A DNA stretch of 64,000 nucleotides from Stropharia rugosoannulata (Eukaryota; Basidiomycota; Agaricomycetes; Agaricales; Strophariaceae): the NCBI GenBank assembly GCA_028532985.1, contig JANCIK010000006.1, positions 434,001 through 498,000 of the forward strand. Direction: 5' to 3'. Below, piece after piece: positions 1 through 10,007 of the stretch. The notes beneath the pieces were generated by a model. The model was not told the DNA's origin. It worked only from the letters and a program-made list of their open reading frames with translations, and ran no database searches. Both the position numbers and the translations under genes were made by a program. Each line of letters opens with the position of its first letter. Position 1 is the stretch's first letter.

Positions 1-2
1 GC

Positions 3-474
3 TATGGTAAAGTGGCTAGGCTCTGCCTCGCTTTTGGCGACGTATACAAAAAGCCAATCCCTCATGAACCCCGCCGTTTTGACATATGCAATCGCATTTG
101 TGAGTTCTACATCTCGTTTTCGCCACAAGAAATGATTGGCTGATGTCAATAAATTGTAAAAATAGGCCGATCTTGCTCTATGCAACGCCGCAGGCGAACG
201 ACATGTCAGGCTGAATCCCGGAGACGACACGGATGGCTCAAGGTTGGCTTTGAACGTCGCTCTGAAGGCCCATCGAGCATGCCTGATTGACGTTGGCCAC
301 AACAAGAAGCTTGGAGTGATTGCAACCTTACATGACCTGCATCCCATGCTTCCTCGACAAATCACACTACCAATCAGCCCACATCCGCCGCCTCTTGATC
401 CTAAATTGAGTGTTTCTGATATGCTCACACATATCTCGGAATTGACAGAACTACGCTTGGAGGATATAAGGTAG
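3..474 (+). CDS. 3' end of an unknown protein gene (two terminal exons)
   Basis: Two exons read through in one frame: about 3-99, an intron starting GTGAGT and ending in CGCAG, then 194-474 ending in TAG. Together they give about 125 residues, open at the left edge of the window. The translated segment contains VYKKPIPHEPRRFDICNRIC, then a conserved-looking stretch around DVGHNKKLGVIATLHDL and a Pro-rich tail. I recognise no domain. The gene ends 200 bp before the left inverted repeat of the 7.7-kb element, so it lies outside that element. The intron joins in phase, which supports real coding, but the 5' part cannot be seen. Confidence 0.45.
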
Positions 475-675
475 GATGGGGTTACAAGCCAGTTGCTGAT
501 GTGTATACCGTGATCCCCTGAATCTATGAGCATAGTTGATCTGCATTTAACCTGTATAGTCATAGTCGCCCGTCTCCTGAATATATGATGTTGAGTTGTA
601 TAATAATTAGGGATGTCTTCAATGAATGGTGGTCCTTATATTGTGCAAATAGACAATTAGCAGCGTAATTGCTGC

Positions 676-1111
676 GACTACCCAGCTGCTGCTCTTTCAA
701 GCACTAGTTTTTCGGATGGGAATGCTAGGCAGCTTTCAAGTTCCTTCGACCAGTGTCCACATAATGCCACCGTCAGAAGCAAACAGCGACTTTCGTAAGA
801 ACCTCGAAAACAAGGGAAAGTTCGGAGCCAGCAACTAAGGGGGGACAATGAATGTCGACCCCCTGTAGCTACCAGACAAAGAAGGGGGGACAGGTTGTCA
901 ACCCCCTGATACAGACCACCGACAGTAATAAGACTGGATTGAGATTTGAATCCGCTTGCGAAGAGATGTTCAGTCTCGGCTCTCACACCTTGAACTCCAA
1001 GTCGTAACCAAGTCGTAAGAACCTCGCAAAGAAGGGAAAGTTCGGAGCCAGCAACTAAGGGGGGACAATGAATGTCGACCCCCTACTACATGCTTCAGGA
1101 CTAAGACAAGG
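676..1111 (-). repeat. Left copy of the 430-bp inverted repeat
   Basis: Outer end at GACTACCCAGC, inner end at GGACTAAGACAAG. It contains an internal direct duplication of about 70 bp (794-864 and 1014-1084), each unit running from CGTAAGAACCTCG to the palindrome-like GGGGGACA...TGTCGACCCCC. A third related box lies at 883-907. A 102-codon open frame on the minus strand is conserved in both copies, but this follows from their near identity and is not evidence of a protein. Confidence 0.8.
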
Positions 1112-1715
1112 GGGACAACATGGGGAAGACAACCGACAGTAGGCAACGGTAAAGTTGCAGTGCTAGCGCTTTGTGTCTATTTACCCTTGCCGAACCTATG
1201 CCGCGCGGCCCCAGGCCCCCAGCTTAGTAAGTAGTTGCATGATTGAAGCCCAAACAAGGCCCAAAGTTTGAGTTAGTACGTCGCCCTGTCCTTGATGAAT
1301 TGCTTTATTAATCTAGATAGTACGAAATTTATTCTAGATTCTAGTGATGTCCGAGTTGTGCCCTTGTCAAAAATGCGTCGACTCGACTTCCCAACGACTT
1401 CCGGACCATTATCGAAAGTATTTACACTCGACTTGCACACCTTCACCAGAATACTATGCAGTGCCTGATCTAGAACAAAGGAGACAGTTGTCTCCTGCAT
1501 ACCTTTTTACCAAATTTTTACTCCGCTCTGTGTACTAGCTTAGCAAATTTGATTAATGTGCAGACCTACAGCTAAGAATATGGTAACATGGCGAGATGGT
1601 GGTATGTCATACATAAGGGAACAAAGCTGCCGACAAATATACATGACAAAGAAAAGGTGAAGAAAAGGAAAGACTAGTGACATCAATAATATGTACCATG
1701 GAAGAGTGAGTAATA

Positions 1716-4700
1716 TCATTTACTGGGGCCCGCTTCGGCATTTTTGGCACGACGACGTTGACGCTTGTTCAGGTAGGCAGGTGCTGGACCAATGATCTTC
1801 ATGCCCAAGCGCTGAAGCAAATCCGGAGGAGGCACTTGTCGAGCACATAGTTTATCTGAAAACGAAGATGATGCCAATGAGCGATTTCCCGATAGAGCAC
1901 CCTTGTACCAGAAATCCCTGGAACGTCCTCTAGCACCATTGTAGTCCCCTGCATTGACAAAATCACAGTGGATCAGCAAGCCATCTGTTTCAATACTGCG
2001 TTCGGAAACTATCCCACGGAAACGTATAGCACTGTCCTTTGAACGAAACTTCATCCAGAAGACTTGTACGCCTAATTCATTCGTGCGCACTATACATTCT
2101 ATGCAGGCACTTCTCATGTAGTTGTGCATAGAGTCTATCCAAGTCACAACGTTGTGCCAAATATAGTGAACAGGTAAGTTCCATATGGCAAGATATCGCG
2201 TCTGGGATGAAGAAGACATCTTCTTCAGCGCTGAGATGGAAACAACTTGGACCGGAGGAAAGATATTTTCCAGAGTGACGTCCTGGTTGATGCTTGCGAA
2301 GGCATCCGACGAATCGTTGCAAGTATTGCCTTCGTCCATGTCCGTTTGCTCAGAGAAACCTCCTAATCGTTGAAGCAGCGACAGCTGGGGTGCCTTAATA
2401 ACAGACATCTCATCACCACATTCCTCTACCAGTGGGGTCATAGGCTCATCTCCCATATTATTGGCAGAGTCGCCTTTCTGAGTAACGCATTCGCTCTCCA
2501 TCTCATTCAAAGAACTGACCGCTGCCTGATCATCTTCCGGCTTATCGACCTGCATTAGAGATGGAGATGGGGATCGAGACGGAACACCCAGGATTGTTCC
2601 GTCGACTGGTTGGTGTACAGGGGAAGGCACTGGACTGGGCTGTGCTGCTAGTTGTTTAGGAGGACTCTGCGGCGTGACCTGATGCTGACTCGTGTCAACC
2701 GGAATTGGAGACGGGGATCGAGGTCGGAACGGAATGCTCGTCGTACTTCCATCGAATGTATCGCGTACAGGATAACTCGGACTGGGTTGATGACTATCAG
2801 AAGGGCAACCCCCTCCGAATTGAACAGGATCTGGAGGTGAAACGGCACTGCTTGTCGCGCACGGATGAATATCCACAGGGGGTTCTCCCAAGTCTCTCCG
2901 GGATTGGAATACGCTATGGGTGCCAGAAGAACTTTGAGGATGGCTCGAGCTTTCTGAAACCGAGCCTGAACTGCGGTAGCGAACCGGGCTTCTGCTCCGT
3001 GGAGGACTTCGCCACTCACGCATCCTCGGCGATCGCTCACGCGGTCTCGGCGATCGCTCACGCATTCTCGGTGAGTGCACACGCGTTCTCGGCGAGCGCT
3101 CACGCATTCTCGGTGAGTGCGCACGTGTTCTCGGTGAGCGCTCTCGCGGTCTCGAATGCGAATGATCCTCTCGGGCACCGTTACCGTCAATTAGCCGACG
3201 CCACTCTGGAAGTGCATACCCACTGAAGGGTGAAGCCCTTTCAGTAGGTAATCCAAATTGAGTGTCTCGCTTGCGGGACTGGGCGGGTTCATAGTCTTGT
3301 CCCGATTTGACAGAGTTAACCTGTGGCGCAGTAGCTTGGGCACAAGTCGAAGAGCTGGGTTGCGAGTCTTTACTACCATGAGCCTGAGTTGAGATCGTAT
3401 TGGAAGACTTATTCAGAACGTAAGACTTCCCCACTAAGTCTGCTCTTGGGCGTTGTTGCTTATATACCCATTTCGACGGCGCCACCTTTACAGGAAGAGA
3501 AACTTCGTTGTATACCACGAAAGGCATCGAATGAAACGGAAGGCCAAACACCTCAGCGCATGCGTGGTAGTTATTCGGTTGCTTTAACATCTCATTCATG
3601 ACAATTACTCGCCGCAGAGCCCGATCGAAGTACCAGTGGCCATTAAGACGCTTCGCTTGCTTCTTGCCCACCTGTATTAAACATGTTTCCTTCGAATAAT
3701 CCATGAAATGGGTAGTCCAAGTAGTCCACGTCCCGGAAGTAACGTCCTGAATAGCAGGGGGCAAAATCTCAGCTTCATCCTTGATCTCAGAAGTGGTAAC
3801 AACTTGCTGCCGGGGAGAACCATCACTGTTTAACGCTTTTTGTGTGGTAGGGCTCGCTCGCAGCTCATCCTCTTCCTTAGCAGGAGGCAAGCTGTCACAA
3901 GGGATCCAATGGTCATATTCAAGATCTCGTAGGTCTCCTCCACTTTTCAGGATTTCGTAATCATAGTTGTTAAATTTGGAATGTAGCTGCTCCACCGCCG
4001 TCCCAACTACAAAATTGTCGGCCACCGTCGATCTGTTGCATCTTTCTAAATCGCTGGGGATGACTACCCTACTGATGATGAAGCAGGGTACTCGGTGCAA
4101 GAGAAGCTGAAGACCCTCGAATTCAGAAGCACCGTTGAGCCATACCCCCATGAGCTCGTCGTCAGCCGGATGATTAATCGAGAAATCTGGACTTTCACTT
4201 GACTCTTCTTCTTGAAGAATTTTGCATACCATGCGGTTCCAGGCGTCAATCATTTTGATGGATTGCTGGACGACATAAAAGTTATCAATGGCTGTTCCCA
4301 ATGGGAGGGAAGATGCTAGCGAACCGAGTTCTTGTTCTCTCAGTAGAGGTCGGTTTTCCCAAAGGTTCGGATGCAAAGGCTCGATAGCTTTCAACTGCTC
4401 GGATTGTTTTACCACCTTCTTGGCTCTATACTGCAAGGCGTAGAGTACCTTCTCTTGTAAAATTCCCCTTTTTCCGCCAGGATGCGATTTCCAGTGCTCC
4501 AATAACGGGAAAAATTCAGGCAAATCGTCTCTCCCTTTTCTTCGTATGTACCCCCACCATGGACAGGATCTGGAGAAGTGTTGAGGGACTACGGTTGGAT
4601 CAAACCTTCCAATGTGACCATCGCACCGGCGTTGGTCCTCTGGTAAACTACCGCTGGTCTGGAAACCTAGGTGGGGCAGACCAGGATAGAAGGGTCGTTG

Positions 4701-4895
4701 CGTGGAGTTCGGCGACCACAGTTCGACCAGTGTGTCTTCCGTTTTAACGAACCGAGAGGAAACCAGAATGCAGGAGGGAATATGGAAAGCCATGATGGTA
4801 TATATGTACGGAACGTCGTAGTATCCCGCCATTGACAACAGGCGGGGGGTAGCAAGGACGAACTTCGAAGAACTCATGACACGCAGAATATGCAA
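1716..4895 (-). CDS. Intronless 1059-residue protein with SR-like repeats and an RRM-like C-terminal domain; Agaricomycete multi-copy family
   Basis: One uninterrupted frame of 3.18 kb, striking because nearly every other gene here has many introns. The first ~500 residues are globular and resemble a hypothetical family I know from many Agaricomycetes, with motifs such as FFPLLEHWKSHPGGKRGIL, LMGVWLNGASEFEGLQLLL and a VPCFII segment. Residues ~550-640 are Arg/Ser/Pro rich, with a heptad R-E-R-S-P-R-x repeated about six times. Residues ~895-985 look like a degenerate RRM: YLAIWNLP near the start and an FWMKFRSKDSAIRFRG strand-helix stretch. The tail is basic (YLNKRQRRRAKNAEAGPSK). The MSSSKF methionine seven residues in is an alternative start. 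Role unknown; SR plus RRM-like composition suggests RNA binding (inference). It lies between the two inverted repeats. Confidence 0.75.
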   Translation of the reverse strand: MHILRVMSSSKFVLATPRLLSMAGYYDVPYIYTIMAFHIPSCILVSSRFVKTEDTLVELWSPNSTQRPFYPGLPHLGFQTSGSLPEDQRRCDGHIGRFDPTVVPQHFSRSCPWWGYIRRKGRDDLPEFFPLLEHWKSHPGGKRGILQEKVLYALQYRAKKVVKQSEQLKAIEPLHPNLWENRPLLREQELGSLASSLPLGTAIDNFYVVQQSIKMIDAWNRMVCKILQEEESSESPDFSINHPADDELMGVWLNGASEFEGLQLLLHRVPCFIISRVVIPSDLERCNRSTVADNFVVGTAVEQLHSKFNNYDYEILKSGGDLRDLEYDHWIPCDSLPPAKEEDELRASPTTQKALNSDGSPRQQVVTTSEIKDEAEILPPAIQDVTSGTWTTWTTHFMDYSKETCLIQVGKKQAKRLNGHWYFDRALRRVIVMNEMLKQPNNYHACAEVFGLPFHSMPFVVYNEVSLPVKVAPSKWVYKQQRPRADLVGKSYVLNKSSNTISTQAHGSKDSQPSSSTCAQATAPQVNSVKSGQDYEPAQSRKRDTQFGLPTERASPFSGYALPEWRRLIDGNGAREDHSHSRPRERSPRTRAHSPRMRERSPRTRVHSPRMRERSPRPRERSPRMREWRSPPRSRSPVRYRSSGSVSESSSHPQSSSGTHSVFQSRRDLGEPPVDIHPCATSSAVSPPDPVQFGGGCPSDSHQPSPSYPVRDTFDGSTTSIPFRPRSPSPIPVDTSQHQVTPQSPPKQLAAQPSPVPSPVHQPVDGTILGVPSRSPSPSLMQVDKPEDDQAAVSSLNEMESECVTQKGDSANNMGDEPMTPLVEECGDEMSVIKAPQLSLLQRLGGFSEQTDMDEGNTCNDSSDAFASINQDVTLENIFPPVQVVSISALKKMSSSSQTRYLAIWNLPVHYIWHNVVTWIDSMHNYMRSACIECIVRTNELGVQVFWMKFRSKDSAIRFRGIVSERSIETDGLLIHCDFVNAGDYNGARGRSRDFWYKGALSGNRSLASSSFSDKLCARQVPPPDLLQRLGMKIIGPAPAYLNKRQRRRAKNAEAGPSK
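3030..3155 (-). repeat. In-frame 21-bp minisatellite (six units) encoding SR heptads
   Basis: Six tandem units of 21 bp, for example CGATCGCTCACGCATTCTCGG, with sequence drift between units. Because 21 is a multiple of three, copy-number change leaves the host frame intact. On the coding (minus) strand each unit gives R-E-R-S-P-R-x or its A-H-S-P-R-M variant. It leaves long shadow frames open on both strands. Confidence 0.85.
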
Positions 4896-6742
4896 TTACC
4901 AGCGCCTGCGTGTAGACAACTGGTGCTCGGCAACTTTCTATCAATTACTAGCGCCGACAATTCTGACAACTAGTGCTTGAGTGAAAGGTTCTGCGATGAG
5001 TTGAACCTCGTGCTGTATTCTTCTCGGATGAGATTGAATGAGTTAGGGTGAAGTGGGATTAAGAGAGTACTAAGGAAAGTTGAAGGAGAGAGACTCGGAG
5101 ATCGTTGGATTTAAGCATTGGAGCTAACTAGTTGGAAGTTAGCCTTAGCAAGCGATTTGTAAGCGAACTTTCATTCTGTGGCGCGGCTGTTCTCAAAATA
5201 GAAATCGTATGTACATATGTAATAATGTACACGGTCTCGTAGAATAATTCGACGCGAACTTTTGCTCCCGACTCCTCAGTACTCATGACTCTATTTTTGT
5301 AAATCTAATCTCTCGAGTGCCATTCCCAAACGCGCTGACCCGGCTCGAGAGTATGACAAGAAAACGACAAACACGGGAAAAGGCAATAGAGGTAGTATGG
5401 GGTGAGTGCACGATCCCGTTTTGTGAATAGCAGCGAGACCCGCAAAAAAAAACGGAGCTGGCATTGCCGCGCGAGCGCGGGCGTCACGATGGTCCCCGTT
5501 TTCGGGAGATGTGATTAGTTCGGTCTAAACTTGGTCTAAACAACAATTAATGAATGATTAACATCATCATTATTATGCGTACTACTCACGGAAAGCAAAA
5601 CGGTTGTAATATCGACCAAACGAAGCGCAGCTAACTATGAAACTACGGAGCCAGAACTGAAGACATTCAATGTCCCGCCATACACTGGCAGCTGTGTGTC
5701 AAAGTGAGTCATCACGATCCTGACTTAGACTATATATAGTAACCCTGAGGCCTGGATCCTAAAACCTATGGGATGTATACTATGGAATTGTAAATTTGAC
5801 TTGTCGTTTCCTGTCCCTATTACTACTAGAAGCGCAGTATCGTCGTGGAGCGTTTCCATGTATGCAGTAGGAAACGTTTCTGGACGTAATAAGTAGTTGT
5901 GAATATCGCACAAATGAGTCGGAGGATCCTATGATACCTTTATAAGTATGACAATCTGTTTATTTGGTCTGTGAAGGAGACTAATGGAAAGCGGTTGTCG
6001 TTCATGGTATTCCCTTTTCTTGCAGGGACTCCTTCGTCCTTTCATTCTTACTTAGTACAATTACTCGAGTCACTGGGCAATTGTGAGTTCAAAGTTTTTA
6101 TTACGCTTCGTTACACTCAGAGTCAAGCTCCGCAGGTCTCAAATGTCTGCTGCGCTGAACCAGACTTAATGACTCCGAGGACAGATCTCGCTGCGGATCT
6201 GGAAGGACTAGTACTATAGGGTGCGAAAAATCAAACCATTCAGTCGTAGATTTTTTTTCATTTACAACGGTTTCAGTGCTGCGAGCCTCTGCGGGCACGG
6301 TCTATTCTCAGTAATTTAACATGATGCAATTTTCACGAAGTCTTCTCCCCTTAGAACACTCAGTAATTTCTTGGATCTTCATGAATACAGCTCCATGCAA
6401 ACAGTCAGGAGCAGCCTTTAGGAACACTGAGCAAGTGTTCATCAACTCTTCTAGTTTACAGCCAATGATTAATGATTCCCTTATCAAACACCAGAGACCG
6501 CTCTTATTACATGCGTTTACCTCCTCAATTATCTTCAAGTCCCAATGCAGGTTGCAAGCGAGGAAACTCGAAAGTCGACAGCCGGGAAAGGCATAGTAGA
6601 TTCGGGGTGAGTTCCGCAGGTGAGAGTGATAAATATTTGTGAGAACTCTACAAATGTACTATTCTCTCCAGTATCTGGAATAATAGCTGACTCTTCATTG
6701 GAGTTCAGTCCGGCTACCAGAAGTAGTCAATTGAAGCAGCGC
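4896..6742. other. Gene-poor interior of the inverted-repeat segment
   Basis: Between the start of the 1059-codon gene and the small plus-strand gene I see only short unrelated open frames (under 95 codons) in overlapping frames of both strands. There are scattered TATA-like runs such as CTATATATAG near 5732. No transposase fragment, repeat array or RNA gene was recognised. It should contain the promoter of the minus-strand gene. Confidence 0.4.
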
Positions 6743-6807
6743 AATGGCCTTGAGAGTAAGTCAATGTCTGCTTTTTTGGACTAAAACACATTGACAAGCA
6801 ATTGTAG

Positions 6808-7352
6808 TTTCTGACATATCTCGAAGCGTGAGCATACATATGGCTCCGAGCTTCAATCCTTCAGTAGAATATAGGACGTCTTTTTCTCAGCTCTTGAGTT
6901 TAGATTGGTTTCCCGCGTATGGACTACCTGAAGATGAATTTTGGAAACTATTCATCAGGTGCCAACAATGTCTCAACTTTATTACAACCAGGACAGTTCC
7001 ATACCACAGATGTCCTGATATACAAAGTAAGGGAGAGTACACCGCGTCAAGAAATGGTTGCTGAATCACTCTAAATCTATGATGATAATCTTTAGGTATA
7101 CAAGGTTTATTTGACCCAACTCAACAAAGACAATGTGTTTCGATGCGCATACTTGATGCTCACGATGTTGAAAATGCCTCGGGTGTACCAGCAGAAATGC
7201 TTAATGCAATATTTCATGTCTGTGGACAATGCGGACGATACATGTCGGCAAGGGTTTCCAGGAGTCATTACGACTCTGATATTGACGATGACCTTACTTC
7301 AACCGGCTCAGCAAATTGCATTTACTTGAAGCAATTTAGCAAGGCATATTAA
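6808..7352 (+). CDS. Small protein with two CxxC-type motifs (unknown function)
   Basis: Two exons join in phase: about 6808-7026 and 7095-7352, with an intron starting GTAAGG and ending TTTAG. The combined frame has two similar cysteine motifs, FIRCQQCLNFI...YHRCPD and FHVCGQCGRYMSARV...HY. This C-x2-C ... H-x-C layout resembles small hypothetical proteins common in Agaricomycetes and could bind zinc (inference). Between them lies GLFDPTQQRQ and an acidic DSDIDDD stretch. The first exon is not settled: ATGGCCTTGAGA at ~6744 followed by GTAAGT is attractive but joins out of phase, so the true start may be the ATG at 6840 or further upstream. It sits inside the inverted-repeat segment, opposite in strand to the large gene. 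Confidence 0.45.
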
Positions 7353-7998
7353 GGAAGCGGCCAGGACATCCGCGCGGAGCAATAAACCTACTAATGGAAG
7401 AATGGCATTCTGGGAATAGCCACGGACTAAAATAGCTATGTGCCTTGTTACAATTGTTACAAAGTGATATCTATCTACAGTGCCTACTACTAGCGACTAA
7501 GCGTGACCGTAATCCTCGATAGACATGCGCACCCCATTGCCCAACTTGTTTCTGACTTAGGTTGTAATTGCTTCGGAGGACTTATGTAATCACAAATGTG
7601 TTTTAAAGGTTAATCACAACGAACCGCGCTTTATGGATCACAAAACAGGAATGCTAATTTTTAAGCACATCTTCTTACGGGCAAACAGGTAGAAGTAGAT
7701 ATAGCAGATGGGACACTTTACCGAAGAATCTTATTTTGCTGAACTCCTCTAGAACCGGTAGAATGTCGGATCATTGATGAGTGATACTTTCCCATCTACT
7801 ATATTTACTTCCACCTCTTTGCTCGTAAGAAGAATTCCTCTAGATCGCCTGCTGAATCTAAGTATACATTAGATCCTCACGCGAGTCTGGCGCGGCCCGG
7901 TCTCGCCAACAGCACCCGGGGTCCGAAGGTTGTTTAGGAAACTTGACCGAAGGCAAATCCCGAGTCGCAGCGTGGAGTATCTTCCTTGTCTCTACTTT
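7353..7998. other. Non-coding stretch before the right inverted repeat
   Basis: About 650 bp with no frame I can support on either strand and no match to the left flank of the left repeat, so homology between the two ends stops sharply at 7999. Confidence 0.4.
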
Positions 7999-8431
7999 CC
8001 TTGTCTTGGTCCTGAAGCATGTAGGTGGTCGACATTCATTGTCCCCCCTTAGTTGCTGGCTCCGAACTTTCCCTTCTTTGCGAGGTTCTTACGACTTGGT
8101 TACGACTTGGAGTTCAAGGTGTGAGAGCCGAGACTGAACATCTCTTCGCAAGCGGATTCAAATCTCAATCCAGTCTTATTACTGTCGGTGGTCTGTATCA
8201 GGGGGTTGACAACCTGTCCCCCCTTCTTTGTCTGGTAGCTACAGGGGGTCGACATTCATTGTCCCCCCTTAGTTGCTGGCTCCGAACTTTCCCTTGTTTT
8301 CGAGGTTCTTACGAAAGTCGCTGTTTGCTTCTGACGGTGGCATTATGTGGACACTGGTCGAAGGAACTTGAAAGCTGCCTAGCATTCCCATCCGAAAAAC
8401 TAGTGCTTGAAAGAGCAGCAGCTGGGCAGTC
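7999..8431 (+). repeat. Right copy of the 430-bp inverted repeat
   Basis: Reverse complement of 676-1111. It starts at CCTTGTCTTGGTCC and ends at CAGCTGGGCAGTC. It carries the same internal duplication and three GGGG(T)YGACA...TGTCCCCC boxes (near 8029, 8199 and 8247). Homology to the left copy ends abruptly at both borders. Confidence 0.8.
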
Positions 8432-8586
8432 CTAGTGATTACACTGGTAATCTCTCAATCTACATTCAAGCCACATACGTCCTCGACTATGCCTGAACCA
8501 TCAAGTCTATTTCCAATTTTTGTGAGATTCACATGAAACGCACAAATCGATACCGTCAATGCCGGTGTTGTCCATCGTGAACTCAT

Positions 8587-9354
8587 CTACCGTCCATTGG
8601 TTGTCCTGTATGCTGCATTGCACATTATTGTACATCTTTTAATGGACTCCAGCTCCAGTTGCCCTTTCCATAGGCTATCCTCGATCTTAACAGTGTCTGT
8701 TTCGAGAACGAACATCCCATTTTCTTCATCCACCACAGGATACGCCAGGAATATCTGGTTTACCAATAATTAGCACATGTTTACTCATCGGAGTTTCCCT
8801 CACCTTGCTGCCGATTGTGAATCGTTCAATGTCGAACCCCTTAGGAAACGGCCCGGGCATCAGTGCCTTCACTGCTAATGCGCCATCCGACAGAACTAAT
8901 TCAACCATGCGAATCTGTTTGGCTTGAACCTCAAATGTGATCTGCATCAATTGAACCAGTATCGCTGAAGACATAAGGCGACGAGACTTGATGTTTATGT
9001 ACCAATTTTCACGTTCAAACCCAGTCCCATGCACTGTTGAATCTGCGAGGTCCGAAGCTAGAAACTGGTGTTTGATTGACTCTAGAAGCTTTCTGCGGTC
9101 GATATCATCGCCTTCTGTCTTAATCGAGGCAAATATATCTTCCGTGCTAAAGTAGTGGAGGTAGCATTCTGCAAGCCATTCCTGAATTATGATTATAGGA
9201 AGGGCTTCATTCACACGGGAGGGTTTGATAAACTTACTCGATCCAAGCAGGGACTTGATGTAAAAGACCTGGCCCAATCGAGAACTTCAGTGAACACAGA
9301 CACTTGTCTGTTTTTTGTTTGTTGCTTTGTACTCGATGTTTGTGCGAAGCTCAT
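8587..9354 (-). CDS. RMI1: RMI1-like OB-fold protein (RecQ-Top3 complex subunit)
   Basis: Three exons (9354-9238, 9181-8804, 8754-8587) with introns of 56 and 49 bp sum exactly to 220 codons plus stop. Residues ~36-100 are helical, with EWLAECYLHY and KHQFLASDLADSTVHGTG, resembling the RMI1 helical region that precedes the OB fold. Residues ~120-205 look like the OB fold itself: RMVELVLSDGALAVKAL, then IGSKIFLAYPV and GMFVLETDTVKIEDS, matching the family pattern of a LTDG strand followed by GTK-hL and LLLKPENVKVLGG. In yeast and animals Rmi1 supports Top3 and a RecQ helicase in dissolving recombination intermediates. At 220 residues it is close to yeast Rmi1 and lacks a long C-terminal extension. 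The stop lies 156 bp from the right inverted repeat. Assignment is by fold pattern, not by search. Confidence 0.55.
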
Positions 9355-10007
9355 TCTTCAAGCGAAGTGTAGGTTGACTTGACCTAACATTTCGATGTTC
9401 CTTTTATTTGAACCAATATCTTGACGCCACCGAGATGTAGGACGACTGAAAGAAAAATACTATCACATGAGTGGGTGACTCAGAACTCTGCTTATAATCA
9501 CAGTAGCTGCGGTCTCAATGCGGAATGGCTTCTCGCCAACAAGCGCCCTCAGCTCATACTGAGCACAGTAGCTTTGCAAAACCTCCTACTGTTGATCGTG
9601 TATTCGCTCCAATTCCAAATTCTTTTCTTTTCTTCCCATTACATCGACACATGGTTGCCACACGGCCACGAGCAGCGGATAACCAATCACTCATTTTGGG
9701 CGAACATGCTGCTCCCTTTTCTCTCGCACCCATTTGGCAATCTCGAAACATGTTTGCCCGGACTAAATCTAGTCAGTTTAGCAGCAGTGACGTTATTTCT
9801 TCAGTCATTTTCACGTTAGCTGCGTGCCGCTTGAATAGAAGGACGCACCAGTTACTGTGGTCAAGCCATGGAGCTAGTTCAATAGCTTCCCGCCCAGGCG
9901 ACTGCGCAATCAACAACGACAATGGGCAGGGTCATTGTGTTTCTCACCCAATTCTCATCATTTATCTACCTCACTGGTGCATGTTCTTATCACGCTCCTT
10001 CCCCCCA
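9355..10007. other. Intergenic region between divergent genes
   Basis: Lies between the start of the RMI1-like gene (minus) and the DUF6698-type gene (plus). A long frame from 9525 continues into the downstream gene, but its amino-terminal part looks like non-coding translation. The ATG at 10008 starts a normal Ser/Pro-rich fungal N-terminus instead. Confidence 0.35.

Larger units (their letters stand above)
676..8431. mobile_element. 7.76-kb segment bounded by 433-436-bp near-identical inverted repeats
   Basis: The sequence 676-1111 returns in reverse complement at 7999-8431 with only a few differences, so the two arms are far more alike than any ordinary dispersed sequence here. Inside lie an intronless 1059-codon gene on the minus strand and a small two-exon gene on the plus strand with Cys-pair motifs. 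No transposase, reverse transcriptase or helicase is visible. I see no target-site duplication: the bases just outside are attgctgc on the left and ctagtgat on the right. It may be a non-autonomous DNA transposon with long terminal repeats carrying cargo, or two inverted copies of one short repeat that happen to flank these genes. Confidence 0.55.

Noticed and set aside
678..986. 102-codon frame on the minus strand, also present on the plus strand within 8025-8435
   Set aside because: It lies wholly inside the in near-identical inverted repeat, so its conservation follows from repeat identity; no start context, splice or domain supports a protein.
2648..3226. Long frames on both strands overlapping the 1059-codon gene
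   Set aside because: They are shadows kept open by the 21-bp minisatellite, whose length is a multiple of three, so every frame avoids stops.
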